64,000 bases of DNA from Nostoc sp. PCC 7107. Lineage in GTDB: Bacteria; Cyanobacteriota; Cyanobacteriia; Cyanobacteriales; Nostocaceae. Location of the stretch: the NCBI RefSeq assembly GCF_000316625.1, contig NC_019676.1, positions 5,598,501-5,662,500 on the forward strand, in the 5' to 3' direction. Under the pieces are notes generated by a model, which was given only the letters and a program-made list of their open reading frames with translations, was not told where the DNA came from and did not search any database. A program made the position numbers and the translations under genes. How positions within the stretch are numbered: the stretch's first letter is position 1; each line of letters opens with the position of its first letter. Below are positions 25,897 through 36,356 of the stretch, in pieces.

Positions 25897-26287
25897 AATT
25901 AGCTCTTAACTCTGTAATTTATATGCCTTTGTAAGTTAAATATAATTTATTTAACTTACAAAGGCACGTAGAAAATATCAACACAATTCGCACAAACCCT
26001 TTAAGTTCTAGAAAAATAATTCCTGCCAGTTTGTGGCTGCATTCTTAGAATCCTTTTTAGATGATCTTTGTTCGGTTTATCAGGTTTTGCTTGACTACAA
26101 AAATTATTGTGAGCTACAGTTTGCTGGTAATTGGTAAGAAGATTGGCGATCGCTCCATAATGCTGTAATCTTTAACTCAGCTTCGCAACATTTCTTAACT
26201 ATTCTGCGTCTTCATCTGATGGGTAAAATCCAAAATCCAAAATTGTTTGACAGTTTTTTGTATTCATAAAATGAGTATCTGAAAATA
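25897..26287. other. intergenic region after phoX
   Basis: Apart from the long hairpin at 25924-25966, no gene is seen. A HIP1 site is at about 26148. A possible start region for the SLH gene lies at the right end (A/T-rich, AAAATGAGTATCTGAAAAT). Confidence 0.4.
25924..25966 (+). terminator. long hairpin after phoX
   Basis: 18-base arms (25924-25941 and 25949-25966; TGCCTTTGTAAGTTAAAT and its complement) pair perfectly round a 7-base loop, 28 bases after the stop. There is no T-run, so a bidirectional structure or RNA stabiliser is also possible. Confidence 0.6.
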
Positions 26288-26977
26288 ATGAGAAATATCA
26301 GCCAGTACTTTAGTGCTATTTCTTTAGTTGTGCTACTACAAAGTTTTCCTGTAAGTGTTCAGGCACAATCAACAGAAACTCCTTCTCAAACAAGCTCAGA
26401 TCCCATTCAAAAGGTAATTAAAGCCCAATGGATGACTAATTCTGCTGATGGCAATTTTTATCCTGAAAAATTGCTGAGTCGGGCAGAATTAGCCTCAATT
26501 ATGGTGAAAGTTTTTCGACTAGACAAACGACAAGCTGTTAGTCAAGAAAACATTGTGATTGCCGATGTACCAGCCTCGAATCGGGCATTTAACGATATTC
26601 AGATAGTCTTAAAAACAGACATTATGAAAGGCTATCGGGGAAATTTATTTTTTCCCAACCAAAGAGTAACCAGGGCGGAAGCTTTAGCGATATTTGCTCA
26701 AGCTTACGGCGTATTTCAATTTGATGATAGTACAGTCAATGACATTCTCTCCTCTCATCCTGATGCTACATCAATTCCCACCTGGGCAAGAAAAGCGATC
26801 GCCACAGTCGTCTCCGAAGGATTGATCAACACAGATAGTCAAGGCAATATTTCTCCATTACAACCTATGACACGCGGAGATATGGCTTACGTATTGAGTA
26901 AATATTTGCAACGCCAACGACAACTACCGGATACACCAGAAGTTCCAAGTGTGCCTGATAATACAGTTTCCCCTTAG
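26288..26977 (+). CDS. secreted SLH-domain protein
   Basis: A 229-residue protein with a signal peptide (residues 1-26, cleaved near VQAQS). It contains about three SLH-type repeats (LLSRAELASIMVKVFRL; QRVTRAEALAIFAQAYG; QPMTRGDMAYVLSKYL) and a Pro-rich tail. It would be periplasmic or attached to the wall. Not part of an obvious operon. Confidence 0.8.
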   Translation: MRNISQYFSAISLVVLLQSFPVSVQAQSTETPSQTSSDPIQKVIKAQWMTNSADGNFYPEKLLSRAELASIMVKVFRLDKRQAVSQENIVIADVPASNRAFNDIQIVLKTDIMKGYRGNLFFPNQRVTRAEALAIFAQAYGVFQFDDSTVNDILSSHPDATSIPTWARKAIATVVSEGLINTDSQGNISPLQPMTRGDMAYVLSKYLQRQRQLPDTPEVPSVPDNTVSP

Positions 26978-27269
26978 TAGCCGAGGTAACTTACCCATAT
27001 TGGTAGAATTTACACAATTCAACGAAAAATCAAGGGTTTTGCCAATGGTGCCGGGGCATATTGGTATGCAAAACTCTTACACCCTATACCCTTACACCCA
27101 ATGTCAACAGATATCTGTGTAAGTAAGTTCTGAGAGAGTTTGATTACGTAAGTTCTAATTCTTAATGGGTTATGTAACGGAATTGCAACTCCTCATAATC
27201 GTGGGGACAACCCGACCGTGGGAAAATCAGAATACCAGAAGTAGAAATTAGAGAGGAAAACCCTATAAT

Positions 27270-29177
27270 ATGCATCTGAGTGAAATCACCCATCCTAATC
27301 AGTTGCACGGTTTATCTATCCGGCAACTGCAACAGATTGCGCGCCAAATCCGCGATAAACACCTCCAAACAGTAGCCGCAACAGGGGGTCATCTAGGGCC
27401 AGGTTTGGGTGTTGTAGAGTTAACTCTAGGGCTTTACCAAACATTAGATTTAGATCGGGATAAAGTTATTTGGGATGTAGGACACCAAGCTTATCCCCAC
27501 AAACTGATTACAGGACGTTACAGTAACTTCCATACCCTCAGACAAAAAGACGGAATTGCTGGTTATCTCAAGCGCGGCGAAAGCAAGTTTGACCACTTTG
27601 GGGCTGGACATGCTTCTACAAGTATCTCTGCCGCCTTGGGTATGGCATTAGCCAGAGATGCCAAAGGCGAAAAATTTAAAGCTGTGGCTGTCATTGGTGA
27701 TGGTGCTTTAACAGGTGGTATGGCCTTGGAAGCCATCAACCATGCTGGACACATGCCCAAAACTAACCTGTTGGTGGTGCTGAATGATAACGAGATGTCT
27801 ATCTCGCCGAATGTGGGTGCGATTCCTCGCTATCTGAATAAAATGCGCCTTAGCCCACCAGTACAATTCATCAAAGACAACTTTGAGGAACAATTCAAGC
27901 AAATTCCTTTCGTTGGTGAATCTTTATCTCCCGAATTGGGACGCATTAAAGAGGGAATGAAGCGCTTGGCGGTTCCCAAAGTCGGGGCGGTATTTGAAGA
28001 ACTGGGCTTTACCTACATGGGGCCAGTTGATGGACACAACTTAGAAGAATTGATTGCGACTTTCCAACAGGCGCATCAAATACAAGGGCCAGTTTTGGTA
28101 CACGTAGCCACAATCAAAGGTAAAGGCTATGAAATAGCTGAACAAGACCAAGTAGGCTACCACGCCCAAACTCCTTTTAATTTAACAACTGGCAAAGCTA
28201 TTCCTTCTAACAAACCCAAACCTCCCGCTTATGCCAAAGTTTTTGCCCATACCTTAGTCAAACTTGCTGAACAAAACCCGAAAATCATCGGTATTACGGC
28301 AGCAATGGCCACTGGTACAGGTTTAGACAAGCTACAAGCTAAACTACCTAATCAATATATAGATGTTGGCATCGCCGAACAACATGCGGTGACTTTAGCT
28401 GCGGCTTTAGCATCGGAAGGGATGCGTCCTGTGGCTGCTATCTACTCAACCTTTCTACAACGGGCTTACGACCAAATTATTCATGATGTTTGTATTCAAA
28501 ACTTGCCCGTGTTCTTCTGTTTAGACAGGGCAGGAATTGTTGGCGCTGATGGCCCCACCCACCAAGGGATGTATGATATTGCTTATTTGCGCTGTATTCC
28601 TAACATCGTGTTAATGGCACCGAAGGATGAAGCAGAATTACAACAGATGATGGTCACTGGGATTAATCATACTAGTAGCCCGATCGCCATGCGCTTCCCC
28701 CGTGGTAATGGTCACGGTGTACCCTTGATGGAAGAAGGTTGGGAACCTTTGGAAATTGGTAAGGGTGAAATTCTCCGCAATGGTGATGATGTGTTAATCG
28801 TTGGCTACGGCACAATGGTTTATCCCAGTATGCAGGTGGCGGAGATTCTTAGCGAACACGGCATTGAAGCAACAGTGATTAATGCGCGTTTTGTCAAGCC
28901 TTTAGATACAGAGTTGATTTTACCGTTGGCTAAGAAAATTGGTCGCGTTGTCACTCTGGAAGAAGGTTGTGTGATGGGTGGCTTTGGTTCGGCTGTGGCT
29001 GAAGCTTTACTTGATGCGGATATCGTTGTCCCTGTGAAGCGTATTGGTATCCCAGACACTTTAGTTGAACACGCTACCCCAGAAGAATCTAAGGCAGAAT
29101 TAGGTTTAACTAGTCGTCAAATTGCTGAAAGAGTTATGGAGGCTTACTTTCAGAAAGAAGTATCGGCTGTGGTTTAA
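27270..29177 (+). CDS. dxs: 1-deoxy-D-xylulose-5-phosphate synthase
   Basis: A 635-residue enzyme. Thiamine-diphosphate binding [15 protein letters not shown], the GHLGPGLG loop, central [20 protein letters not shown] with the catalytic Glu, and [15 protein letters not shown] in the pyrimidine-binding domain are all present, so the domain order and length are normal. It joins pyruvate and glyceraldehyde-3-phosphate to start the MEP isoprenoid pathway (carotenoids, phytol, quinone tails). Ribosome site GAGAGG precedes the ATG. Confidence 0.97.
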   Translation: MHLSEITHPNQLHGLSIRQLQQIARQIRDKHLQTVAATGGHLGPGLGVVELTLGLYQTLDLDRDKVIWDVGHQAYPHKLITGRYSNFHTLRQKDGIAGYLKRGESKFDHFGAGHASTSISAALGMALARDAKGEKFKAVAVIGDGALTGGMALEAINHAGHMPKTNLLVVLNDNEMSISPNVGAIPRYLNKMRLSPPVQFIKDNFEEQFKQIPFVGESLSPELGRIKEGMKRLAVPKVGAVFEELGFTYMGPVDGHNLEELIATFQQAHQIQGPVLVHVATIKGKGYEIAEQDQVGYHAQTPFNLTTGKAIPSNKPKPPAYAKVFAHTLVKLAEQNPKIIGITAAMATGTGLDKLQAKLPNQYIDVGIAEQHAVTLAAALASEGMRPVAAIYSTFLQRAYDQIIHDVCIQNLPVFFCLDRAGIVGADGPTHQGMYDIAYLRCIPNIVLMAPKDEAELQQMMVTGINHTSSPIAMRFPRGNGHGVPLMEEGWEPLEIGKGEILRNGDDVLIVGYGTMVYPSMQVAEILSEHGIEATVINARFVKPLDTELILPLAKKIGRVVTLEEGCVMGGFGSAVAEALLDADIVVPVKRIGIPDTLVEHATPEESKAELGLTSRQIAERVMEAYFQKEVSAVV

Positions 29178-29216
29178 ATCTGCTGTGTAAAATTCACAAT
29201 TCCATATTGTGATGAG

Positions 29217-29240
29217 GGTGGTAAATTACCACCTTTTTTT
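29217..29240 (+). terminator. rho-independent terminator of dxs
   Basis: GGTGGTAA and TTACCACC pair perfectly with one base in the loop-adjacent centre, followed by seven T, 40 bases after the stop. Confidence 0.9.
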
Positions 29241-29319
29241 GTGTTCGCAATGGAATTAGGGCGATCGCTTAAATTTCCAACAATGCTACAATTCTCGAAC
29301 ACGGACAACACAAAGATTT

Positions 29320-30372
29320 TTAAGGCTGTTCTCTACTATCAATTGCATCAAATACAGCATAACGAGATTTTCCCTGCTGTTTAGCATGATACATCGCCGC
29401 ATCCGCATTTTGGAGCAATTTTTCTGGTTGGTCACAACCGCCTTGATTGATCGTAATACCAATACTGGCTGTGGTAGAAATCAGATTGCCGTTGAGGGTC
29501 AAGGGTAAGCCTAAAGTATCTTGAATTCGTTTGGCAACGTTAATCGCATCATGAATATCTTTAATATCTTCTAGCAGGACAGCAAATTCATCACCACTAA
29601 ACCGTCCGACTGTATCACCGCTACGAAGACAAGATTCTAACCTACGAGCGATCGCTACTAGTAAATCATCGCCCATTGCATGGCCAAAGCGATCGTTAAT
29701 TTCTTGAAAGCTATCTAAATCTAAAAATAAAATCCCAAAACGGTAATCTATCCGGCGTTTACTTCTTTCTACAGCTTGCTTCAATCGATCTAAAAATAAA
29801 GCTCGATTTGGTAATGCTGTTAGTCCATCATAAAAGGCATTCTGGAGTAATTGTGATTCTATTAGTTTGCGTTGGGTAACTTCTTGAAGAACTACCACTA
29901 CACCAGTAATATTGCTATTACTATCACGAACAGGTGCAACATAATCTCCTACTAATATTTCTCTACCATTTTTAGCAACTAACACACAATTATCTGGTAA
30001 ATGTAAAATTGCTCCTGTTACTATTGTTAGCATCGCTAAATTTTCGATTGTTTCTTCTATATCTTTGTCAATTAATTTGACAATTTCTGCTAAATCTTTT
30101 CCATAAGCATCTTTTGACTGCCAACCTGTGAGTGCTTCAGCCATTGAATTCATAAATTGAATGCAACCATGAGTATCTGTGACAACTACAGCATGTTGCA
30201 TACTGTTAATAATTGCCCCCATTGGTTGCTGTTCTTCTTGCATTTGTTTGTTAATTTTGTGCTGATCAATAGCCATTTCGGCAGTAATATACAGTTCTGT
30301 TTCTGCCAAGGATTTTACAATATTTATTCTAGAATCATTTGGTTCTCTCTGATGTAATTTCATATATAACAA
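29320..30372 (-). CDS. PAS-GGDEF diguanylate cyclase
   Basis: About 350 residues. A PAS domain spans ~51-170 (IINSMQHAVVVTDTHGCIQF) and a GGDEF domain ~178-345. The active-site motif reads SGDEF (259-263), with Ser for the first Gly, a variant found in active cyclases; the inhibitory RxxD site (RSGD, 250-253) is intact at the right spacing, so product feedback is expected. It makes the second messenger c-di-GMP. There is no membrane segment, and no EAL domain follows. A ComFB/CdgR-type c-di-GMP receptor lies at ~50 kb. Confidence 0.92.
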   Translation of the reverse strand: MLYMKLHQREPNDSRINIVKSLAETELYITAEMAIDQHKINKQMQEEQQPMGAIINSMQHAVVVTDTHGCIQFMNSMAEALTGWQSKDAYGKDLAEIVKLIDKDIEETIENLAMLTIVTGAILHLPDNCVLVAKNGREILVGDYVAPVRDSNSNITGVVVVLQEVTQRKLIESQLLQNAFYDGLTALPNRALFLDRLKQAVERSKRRIDYRFGILFLDLDSFQEINDRFGHAMGDDLLVAIARRLESCLRSGDTVGRFSGDEFAVLLEDIKDIHDAINVAKRIQDTLGLPLTLNGNLISTTASIGITINQGGCDQPEKLLQNADAAMYHAKQQGKSRYAVFDAIDSREQP

Positions 30373-31097
30373 ATACCTATTTAAATATAGCGTTTCTTGT
30401 TGTAGTCAAGTATGATTTACTACAGTCAGTGGCTAAATAAGTTGGAATTTATTAGGATAGAAAACTGCTATATAATACGAGTATGTGAAAAATTTTATAG
30501 CTAATATTCCAATATTTCTCTAGTAATCCAGTTCAGATAAGCTTGTTGTTTCTATTCCCTTCCTTTTACAGAAAAACCTTATTTGGCGGAAACATATTAG
30601 CTCATCTACAACAGTTTTACCAATAAACCTGATATTAAATAATACTAACTTTAGGTAAATCTCTCGGATGATTTACATCTCACTCTCCAACATCAGCCAT
30701 ATCTAAAACCTTGCATCCTAACTCCTATAAACTTTTTTGGGATTTAAGCACTAGGAAATTATCATCCTCAGCAAATAGGATTTTATGTGATGATATGTCA
30801 AAATCACCTATTTGCTAACTTCAGCGATTACTTGAATTGTTAACTCAATCTAAAGGTTAATAATTCTATGATAATCAATATCTAAAATTATTGACGTATA
30901 TACTCGGCTAAAACGCTGAACAGCTTTTAGATAGTATATTGTTCTTGATAGTATGATTTATATTGAAAAAATAGTGTAAAAATATATAATTTTGTCTGAT
31001 TGAAAAATCAATTTACGTAAAATTACGAAAAATCCAGATATTTTGAAGTAATAAAAATGTGAATTGTAAATATAAAAAAATCAGCAAAATTCAAAAT
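30373..31097. other. A/T-rich intergenic region
   Basis: No gene, RNA or repeat family is recognised in this ~725-base stretch. It is A/T-rich throughout with several short direct and inverted repeats of no clear meaning. It is upstream of the GGDEF gene and downstream of the receiver gene. Confidence 0.4.
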
Positions 31098-31520
31098 TTA
31101 GATGCAGCGACAAGCCAACTCTTCTTGAATTGTCATCATCAAAGCAGTCAAGTTTATAGGTTTGACAAGATAACGACGAGCGCCTAAACTTATAGCGCGC
31201 TCTTGATCTGCTTTAAAAGCAAAGGCTGAAACCACAATAATAGGTATCTTTGGTAAATATGGATGTTGTTGGATTTGTTCTATCAGCCAATAACCATCAA
31301 CATCTGGTAACTTCAAGTCTAGTAACATTAAATCTGGCTGAAAGTTTTCTATTGTTGAGAATAAAGCTGTGCCATTTGATAGACTTCTGACATTATATCC
31401 ACAGTAACCTAGATAATCACTCAGCAACATTCTATTTACATCATGATCTTCAATTAGTAAAATTCTTTTTAATTGATACGGATGCACTTGCTGATTTATG
31501 TTAAGTAAATGTGCTGTCAT
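31098..31520 (-). CDS. stand-alone response regulator receiver
   Basis: A 140-residue CheY-like protein: acidic pocket (LIEDHD), phosphoacceptor Asp in LMLLDLKLPD, Thr/Ser switch region (PIIVVSAFAF) and Lys in YLVKPIN. No output domain is present, so it would act by protein contact. No histidine kinase is near. Confidence 0.9.
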   Translation of the reverse strand: MTAHLLNINQQVHPYQLKRILLIEDHDVNRMLLSDYLGYCGYNVRSLSNGTALFSTIENFQPDLMLLDLKLPDVDGYWLIEQIQQHPYLPKIPIIVVSAFAFKADQERAISLGARRYLVKPINLTALMMTIQEELACRCI

Positions 31521-31931
31521 TAGGAAATATAATTTAAGACTAATATTCTAAAAAATCCTTATTAAGCTGATAAATGGAATGACAAAAATCTCATGTATTG
31601 TTAAATTAAGTATTTTTACTTTATTGAAGATATTTTGCTGTTTCAAATAATAGGTAAATAAAAATTAATTTTTTTCTAACATTTACTAAATAGCATGATT
31701 GCGATTTATTGAGTAATCTTCATAAAAACTTAATACTTACTCTATATTTATTTAAATTTGTTAATAAAATTTAACTTTTTTGACGGCCTTATAAATGTAA
31801 ATATACTTAAAAAAATGACCTATTTAAGTGATATAAGCAACAGTATTTTTACATAAGATAGATTAATTTTTTATAAAAAAAAGGAGCAATATATGCTCCT
31901 TGGCTGATTGTTTGAGATGGAAACCAGAGTC
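31521..31931. other. intergenic region, no gene seen
   Basis: A/T-rich; it contains the terminator of the PEP-CTERM gene at its right end (31881-31901) and the start region of the receiver gene at its left end. Confidence 0.4.
31872..31901 (-). terminator. terminator of the PEP-CTERM gene
   Basis: On the minus strand AAGGAGCA, a short ATATAT-type loop and TGCTCCTT form a perfect stem, followed by a T-run (31872-31880). It lies 30 bases after the stop codon. Confidence 0.88.
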
Positions 31932-32918
31932 TTAACCTGATACTTTCTTTAATTTGCGTTGTGTAGCAACGATTCCAGCTACACCTAACATGCCCAGTAC
32001 TACTGAGGGTTCTGGTACAGATGTTGGCGCTGGAATTGGCACAGGTATACCTTGGAGACTGACTTCGTAGTTGCCATTATGAGATTTAGTACCATCATTA
32101 GAAACTAAACCAGATGCCGTAGCTTCATAACTATAACGGATTTGATCTGGGCCACCGTTATAGGAAACCTTGACCAATTCGCTAACTTGTATTGGTTTTT
32201 GTGGATTAGGTGTCAATCCTAACAGGGCTGCTGCATCATAGTGACCTGCTAAACCAATCTTGATTTCGCCAGTGGTGTCATTTTGGTTAACATAAGAAAT
32301 ATTGGGGTCACTGAAGCGTTGAAATCCACCTGCGAGTAGAAACTGGTTAAAGAGTGTTTGGTTAGCAGTCATACCATAAGTAGATAAAGTACTGCTAAAC
32401 CACTGAGTTGCTAAGTTAGATGGATTATACAGCCCACTAATTGCTGTGTTTAGAGCAGCTAAACGAGCCAATGAATTAGAAATGCCCAAAGCACTGCTGA
32501 TTGATGTACTGACGCTGCTTGTAGCTCCACCAAACCAATCAGAAGCTGTTAAGCTGCTTAAAGAGATTTGTTTACCATTAATTTCGCCGCTGAGAGTTGT
32601 GACTTGAGTGTAATCTAAGAAACTTTTGAGTGCTGTGTAGGTAGTTGCAGCTGAGGTTGGGGATAGAGGAGATTTTTCACTACTAGCAAATAGTTCAACG
32701 TTACCAGTAGGGCTGCTGCTGTCACCCGTTAAGATAGTTGCTAAATCAGCATTTGCATCTGCGATTGTGTTTGTATTAGTAGCGCTGTACTTGATGTAAT
32801 CATTGCCAGTAATGATGGCATTAGTGAGGCTACCAGCTTGTGCTGGGTTAGAGGCGATCGCACTCACGCCAACAGCCATTGAGGCACCAATTACAAGTGT
32901 TTGGAAAATTCTTTTCAT
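31932..32918 (-). CDS. PEP-CTERM exported protein
   Basis: A 328-residue protein with a signal peptide (1-28, cleaved near AQAGS) and a C-terminal PEP-CTERM sorting signal: VPEPS, hydrophobic helix (VVLGMLGVAGIVA), basic end (RKLKK). The 270-residue middle is Ser/Thr/Asn-rich with a C-terminal NYEVSLQGIPVP stretch seen in one cyanobacterial PEP-CTERM subfamily. It would be processed by exosortase and deposited outside the cell. A clear terminator follows. Confidence 0.85.
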   Translation of the reverse strand: MKRIFQTLVIGASMAVGVSAIASNPAQAGSLTNAIITGNDYIKYSATNTNTIADANADLATILTGDSSSPTGNVELFASSEKSPLSPTSAATTYTALKSFLDYTQVTTLSGEINGKQISLSSLTASDWFGGATSSVSTSISSALGISNSLARLAALNTAISGLYNPSNLATQWFSSTLSTYGMTANQTLFNQFLLAGGFQRFSDPNISYVNQNDTTGEIKIGLAGHYDAAALLGLTPNPQKPIQVSELVKVSYNGGPDQIRYSYEATASGLVSNDGTKSHNGNYEVSLQGIPVPIPAPTSVPEPSVVLGMLGVAGIVATQRKLKKVSG

Positions 32919-33224
32919 TTACTGTCTCCACCAGTTTGGGGGTAATTTTATATACTGTCTTTGTTTCTGGAATTGGATTAGCCTGACTACAGGCCTTGGC
33001 TTTTTAATAATGCGGCTGGTAAAAAAGATAACCAGCTTTTCAGCCATGTTTAGTAGTTACGCACACCAAACCAGTTTAAGAAACTGGGAGACTTAATTGG
33101 GTAAAGCTGTTGTAGATTATGAATAAAAAGATGACTAATATTTTGTTATTTATTTCAGCAATTATACACAATTACTGATTTTACCATTGTCATTAATATT
33201 ACACGGACTGCAAAAACGACTTTT
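32919..33224. other. intergenic region upstream of the PEP-CTERM gene
   Basis: No gene seen. A GGCTGGTAAAAAAGATAACC stretch at about 33013 forms a short hairpin (GCTGGT/ACCAGC) that could be a terminator of the gene at 33225-33611 on the minus strand. Confidence 0.35.
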
Positions 33225-33611
33225 TTACTGAGCTTGTTTCCGCTTGTATTGTGTACCAAACCAGATGGCGATCGCCATCAAGCCTAATACTGCTGAAGAT
33301 TCTGGCACTTGGCGTGGACGAGGAGATGGAATCTGGAGGTTTGTCCACCTATTGCTATATGGATGAATGTAGGTTGATAGAGGAGCCGCACTAGTAGCAG
33401 TAGGCGGTTGAGGAATTAAGCTTGGTGTGTAGTCATGATTTGTGCTGTCAATGTTCTTTCCATCTTCAGTGGCTTCAGGCTGGAAATTCATATCTTCTGT
33501 ATTTTCTGCTAATGAAGTATTGCTAAATGCCCAAAGAGGTTGCTGTCCTAAAGCACCAATCACTGCAAAAGACGCAGCACAAACGCGAATTTTTACCACA
33601 ATACTTGTCAT
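33225..33611 (-). CDS. small PEP-CTERM-like protein
   Basis: A 128-residue protein with a signal-like N-terminus (IRVCAASFAVIGALGQQPLW), a Pro/Thr-rich middle and a C-terminal VPESSAVLGLMAIAIWF followed by RKQ, a PEP-CTERM-like tail with VPES instead of VPEP. A second substrate of the same sorting system is likely. The rest shows no known domain. Confidence 0.65.
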   Translation of the reverse strand: MTSIVVKIRVCAASFAVIGALGQQPLWAFSNTSLAENTEDMNFQPEATEDGKNIDSTNHDYTPSLIPQPPTATSAAPLSTYIHPYSNRWTNLQIPSPRPRQVPESSAVLGLMAIAIWFGTQYKRKQAQ

Positions 33612-33783
33612 GCACCTGTGTTAATTACTTGTAATTTACTGTCGTCGATAGATTGTAATATCTCGATGACATTTCAGTAATTTCTCTGTAGTTTATCTTA
33701 AACAAACCCCGCACAGGTAGGGATTAATAAAACTCTGGCAAGTTTAACATCAAGACTTGATAAATCCACTTAGCTCGACGTAC

Positions 33784-34977
33784 TTAAAGAAACTTAGCAA
33801 TTCTCTCCACCGCAGTTTGTAACAAAGGTGGTTCATGTACCAAGGCAAAACGGACATATCCCTCTCCAGATTTACCAAAACCAGCGCCAGGAGAAGCAGC
33901 TACGCCAGTTTGTTTAACTAACTGGGTACAAAATTCGACAGAATTGTTCTGCCAAGGAGAAGGTAATTTAGCCCAAATATACATAGTAGCTTGAGGGCTA
34001 GGAACTTGCCAACCAATGCGATGTAAGGCATTCACGAAAGCATCGCGCCGTTGGCGGAAGGTCGCAACTGTATTTTTGACTCCGGCTTGCGGCCCCGTGA
34101 GGGCGGCGATCGCCCCATTTAAAATCCCTCTATATTGATTAAAATCAACTGCGGCTTTGATGTGGCGTAAAGCTTTGATTAACTCAGCATTCCCAATGGC
34201 GTAGCCAATGCGGAAGCCGCCCATGTTGTAAGACTTAGAAAGTGTGAAAAATTCAATTGAGACGCTTTTTTCTGGATCAGCTTGCAGAATTGAAGGAACC
34301 AAAGACTGAGGAAAACTCTTGCCTATTCCCGCAGTTTCTGCAAATACTAAATCTACATAAGGGAAATCATGAACTAAAACAATATTGTGTTGTTGACAAA
34401 AAGCCACAGCTTCTTGGAAAAATGCTAAAGGTGCGATCGCCGCAGTGGGATTATGGGGATAGCTCAACACCATCATCTTCGACTGGGCCACAACAGGGGC
34501 GGGAATATCTGCCAATACTGGTAAAAAACCATTTTCTGCTAGTAGAGCCATTGGATAGATTTGGCCACTGGCTAAATAGACTCCGCCTGCATGGGATGGA
34601 TAACCAGGGTCGAGTAATAAGGCAAAATCACCAGGATTTAATAAAGCTAGAGGTAAGTGCGCCGTACCTTCTTGGGAACCAATTAAAGGTAGTACCTCTG
34701 TTTCTGGATCAACCTTGATGCCAAATTTTTGCTCATACCAATCAGCCGCAGCTTGACGAAATGCTTGTGTGCCGTTAAATAACAAATAACCGTGAGTAGT
34801 CTGGTCATCGAGAGATTGGGCGATCGCTTCCAGAACGTGCGCCTCCGTGGGCAAATCAGAAGACCCCAATGACAAATCAATTAACTGTTGCCCGACACCC
34901 AGAGCCGCAGCTTTGGCTCTGTCCATCTCCGCAAACACGTTAAATTGTAGAGGTTGTAAACGCTGTGCAAATTGCAT
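33784..34977 (-). CDS. class I/II aminotransferase
   Basis: About 397 residues from the ATG at 34977 (MQFAQRLQPL); the frame could start 10 residues earlier, inside a repeat-rich stretch. PLP-enzyme features: LSLGSSDLP, PGYPSHAGG, SYPHNPTAA, VHDFPYVDL, and the Schiff-base Lys in FTLSKSYNMGGFRIGYA. The LSKSYNM motif and substrate region are like LL-diaminopimelate or aspartate aminotransferases, but the exact substrate is not fixed by the sequence. Confidence 0.85.
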   Translation of the reverse strand: MQFAQRLQPLQFNVFAEMDRAKAAALGVGQQLIDLSLGSSDLPTEAHVLEAIAQSLDDQTTHGYLLFNGTQAFRQAAADWYEQKFGIKVDPETEVLPLIGSQEGTAHLPLALLNPGDFALLLDPGYPSHAGGVYLASGQIYPMALLAENGFLPVLADIPAPVVAQSKMMVLSYPHNPTAAIAPLAFFQEAVAFCQQHNIVLVHDFPYVDLVFAETAGIGKSFPQSLVPSILQADPEKSVSIEFFTLSKSYNMGGFRIGYAIGNAELIKALRHIKAAVDFNQYRGILNGAIAALTGPQAGVKNTVATFRQRRDAFVNALHRIGWQVPSPQATMYIWAKLPSPWQNNSVEFCTQLVKQTGVAASPGAGFGKSGEGYVRFALVHEPPLLQTAVERIAKFL

Positions 34978-34980
34978 ATT

Positions 34981-35043
34981 AGTCAAGGGTCGATGGTCAA
35001 GGGCCAATAGTCAACAGTCCATAGTATTGACTATTGACTATTG
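34981..35043. repeat. heptamer-type short repeats
   Basis: Repeated units of the GTCAATAGTC and TTGACTA types lie head to tail and inverted (TATTGACTATTGACTATTGA near 35030). The same family appears at about 35440-35505 and 49690-49760. Confidence 0.55.
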
Positions 35044-35044
35044 A

Positions 35045-35380
35045 TTAATTTTGATTTAAATGCGTATCTAGCAGACTCAGTAATTTGTCTTTACTAATAA
35101 CTCCCTCAGTTGCTTCTAATAATTTTTCCCCTTGAATTAGCCTTAAGGCTGGTACACCTTCGACCCCGTACTGTTTGACAGAAATTGGATTGGGGTCAAC
35201 TTCCATTTTGACAATTTTCAGGCGATCGCTAAATTTGTTGGCAGCTAGATTAATCAGTGGTGACATCAACTGACATGGGCCACACCAAGAAGCCCAAAAG
35301 TAAACTAATACAGGCTGCTCAGATTTCAACACTTCGGTTTCAAACTCAGCATCAGTGATGGTGATTACACCCTTACTCAT
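35045..35380 (-). CDS. thioredoxin
   Basis: A 111-residue thioredoxin. Active-site WCGPC, the conserved cis-Pro region (GVEGVPALRLIQ) and a typical fold length are present. The ATG at 35380 has a GGAG ribosome site; a start at 35392 would add four residues. Reduces protein disulfides in the cytosol. It lies upstream of the aminotransferase gene, divided from it by short repeats. Confidence 0.93.
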   Translation of the reverse strand: MSKGVITITDAEFETEVLKSEQPVLVYFWASWCGPCQLMSPLINLAANKFSDRLKIVKMEVDPNPISVKQYGVEGVPALRLIQGEKLLEATEGVISKDKLLSLLDTHLNQN

Positions 35381-35516
35381 GGCAGTCTCCATTAGTTGAC
35401 ATCAATTAATTGGCACAAAAAATACTTTATCCCAAAGTTGTCAATAGTCCAAAGTCCATAGTTTATGGTTAACTATAAGAATTCTCAACTATTGACTTTT
35501 GACCACCGACGCAAAA

Positions 35517-35539
35517 TCCCACAACCAATAGGTGTGGGA
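35517..35539 (-). terminator. hairpin after the Vipp1 gene
   Basis: TCCCACA...TGTGGGA stem with a nine-base loop; on the minus strand it is followed by TTTT. It lies about 30 bases after the stop. Confidence 0.65.
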
Positions 35540-35567
35540 CTAGCTCAAATCAGTGTCTAACAAAATT

Positions 35568-36356
35568 TTACATTTGATCCAGTTGCTTGCGTAAAGATTC
35601 CAATTCAGCATCAACTACTTCATTCGATTTGGGAGGGGTTGTTTGGGAAGGAGTAGTTTGCTCTGGTGGTAATAAGTTCTGATTGGCTGGAGTTGCGGGT
35701 GGTAGTAGTGATGCTTTTAAAGCAGCCAATTCATCATCCACATCACTTCCAGCTTCTAGCTGAGCAAATTGGCTTTCTAAATCTGAGCCAGCTAACTCTG
35801 CGGCTGATTGGGCGCGGGCTTCCTGCATTAAGACTTTTTCTTCCATCCGCTCGAAAGCTGCCATTGCACTGCTGCTATTCATTCCGCGCACCATACCTTC
35901 AAGTTGCTCTTGGGCTTTGGCGGTAGTAATCCGCGCCTTGAGCATTTCTTTTTTGGTCTTGGCTTCAGAAATTTTACTTTCTAGCTGGATTAAATTGCGT
36001 TTTAGCGTTTCGACTTGAGTACTTTGCTGATCTAAGCTAGTTTTGAGTGCTGTGCCGGTTTCTGTGAACGTCTTTTTACGTTCTAGGGCTTGGCGGGCGA
36101 GATTTTCATCACCTTTTTGCAGTGCCAGTTGAGCGTTACGCTGCCATTTGTTGATTTCATTTTGGGCATCATTGTACTGTTTTTCAGTGCGTTTTTGGGC
36201 GGCGATCGCTTGAGCTACACCCTGACGCAACTGCACCAAGTCTTCCTGCATTTCCAGGATGGCTTGCTCTAGCATTTTTTCTGGATCTTCAGCTTTATTT
36301 ACCAAGTCGTTGATATTTGCACCGACTACTCGCTTAATCCGATCAAATAATCCCAT
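35568..36356 (-). CDS. vipp1: PspA/IM30 family protein with C-terminal extension (Vipp1)
   Basis: A 262-residue coiled-coil protein. N-terminal helix MGLFDRIKRVVGANINDLVN would bind membranes; residues 25-190 are the PspA coiled coil (EDPEKMLEQAILEMQEDL, SEAKTKKEM). After a Pro/Gln/Thr-rich linker (220-245) a short helix (VVDAELESLRKQLDQM) ends the chain, the extra helix that separates Vipp1 from PspA. Vipp1 builds ESCRT-III-like rods and rings and supports thylakoid membranes. A second family member lies immediately upstream. Confidence 0.85.
   Translation of the reverse strand: MGLFDRIKRVVGANINDLVNKAEDPEKMLEQAILEMQEDLVQLRQGVAQAIAAQKRTEKQYNDAQNEINKWQRNAQLALQKGDENLARQALERKKTFTETGTALKTSLDQQSTQVETLKRNLIQLESKISEAKTKKEMLKARITTAKAQEQLEGMVRGMNSSSAMAAFERMEEKVLMQEARAQSAAELAGSDLESQFAQLEAGSDVDDELAALKASLLPPATPANQNLLPPEQTTPSQTTPPKSNEVVDAELESLRKQLDQM

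Noticed and set aside
34257-34718. 153-residue plus-strand frame inside the aminotransferase gene
   Set aside because: It is antisense to a clearly conserved PLP enzyme and has no recognisable motif.
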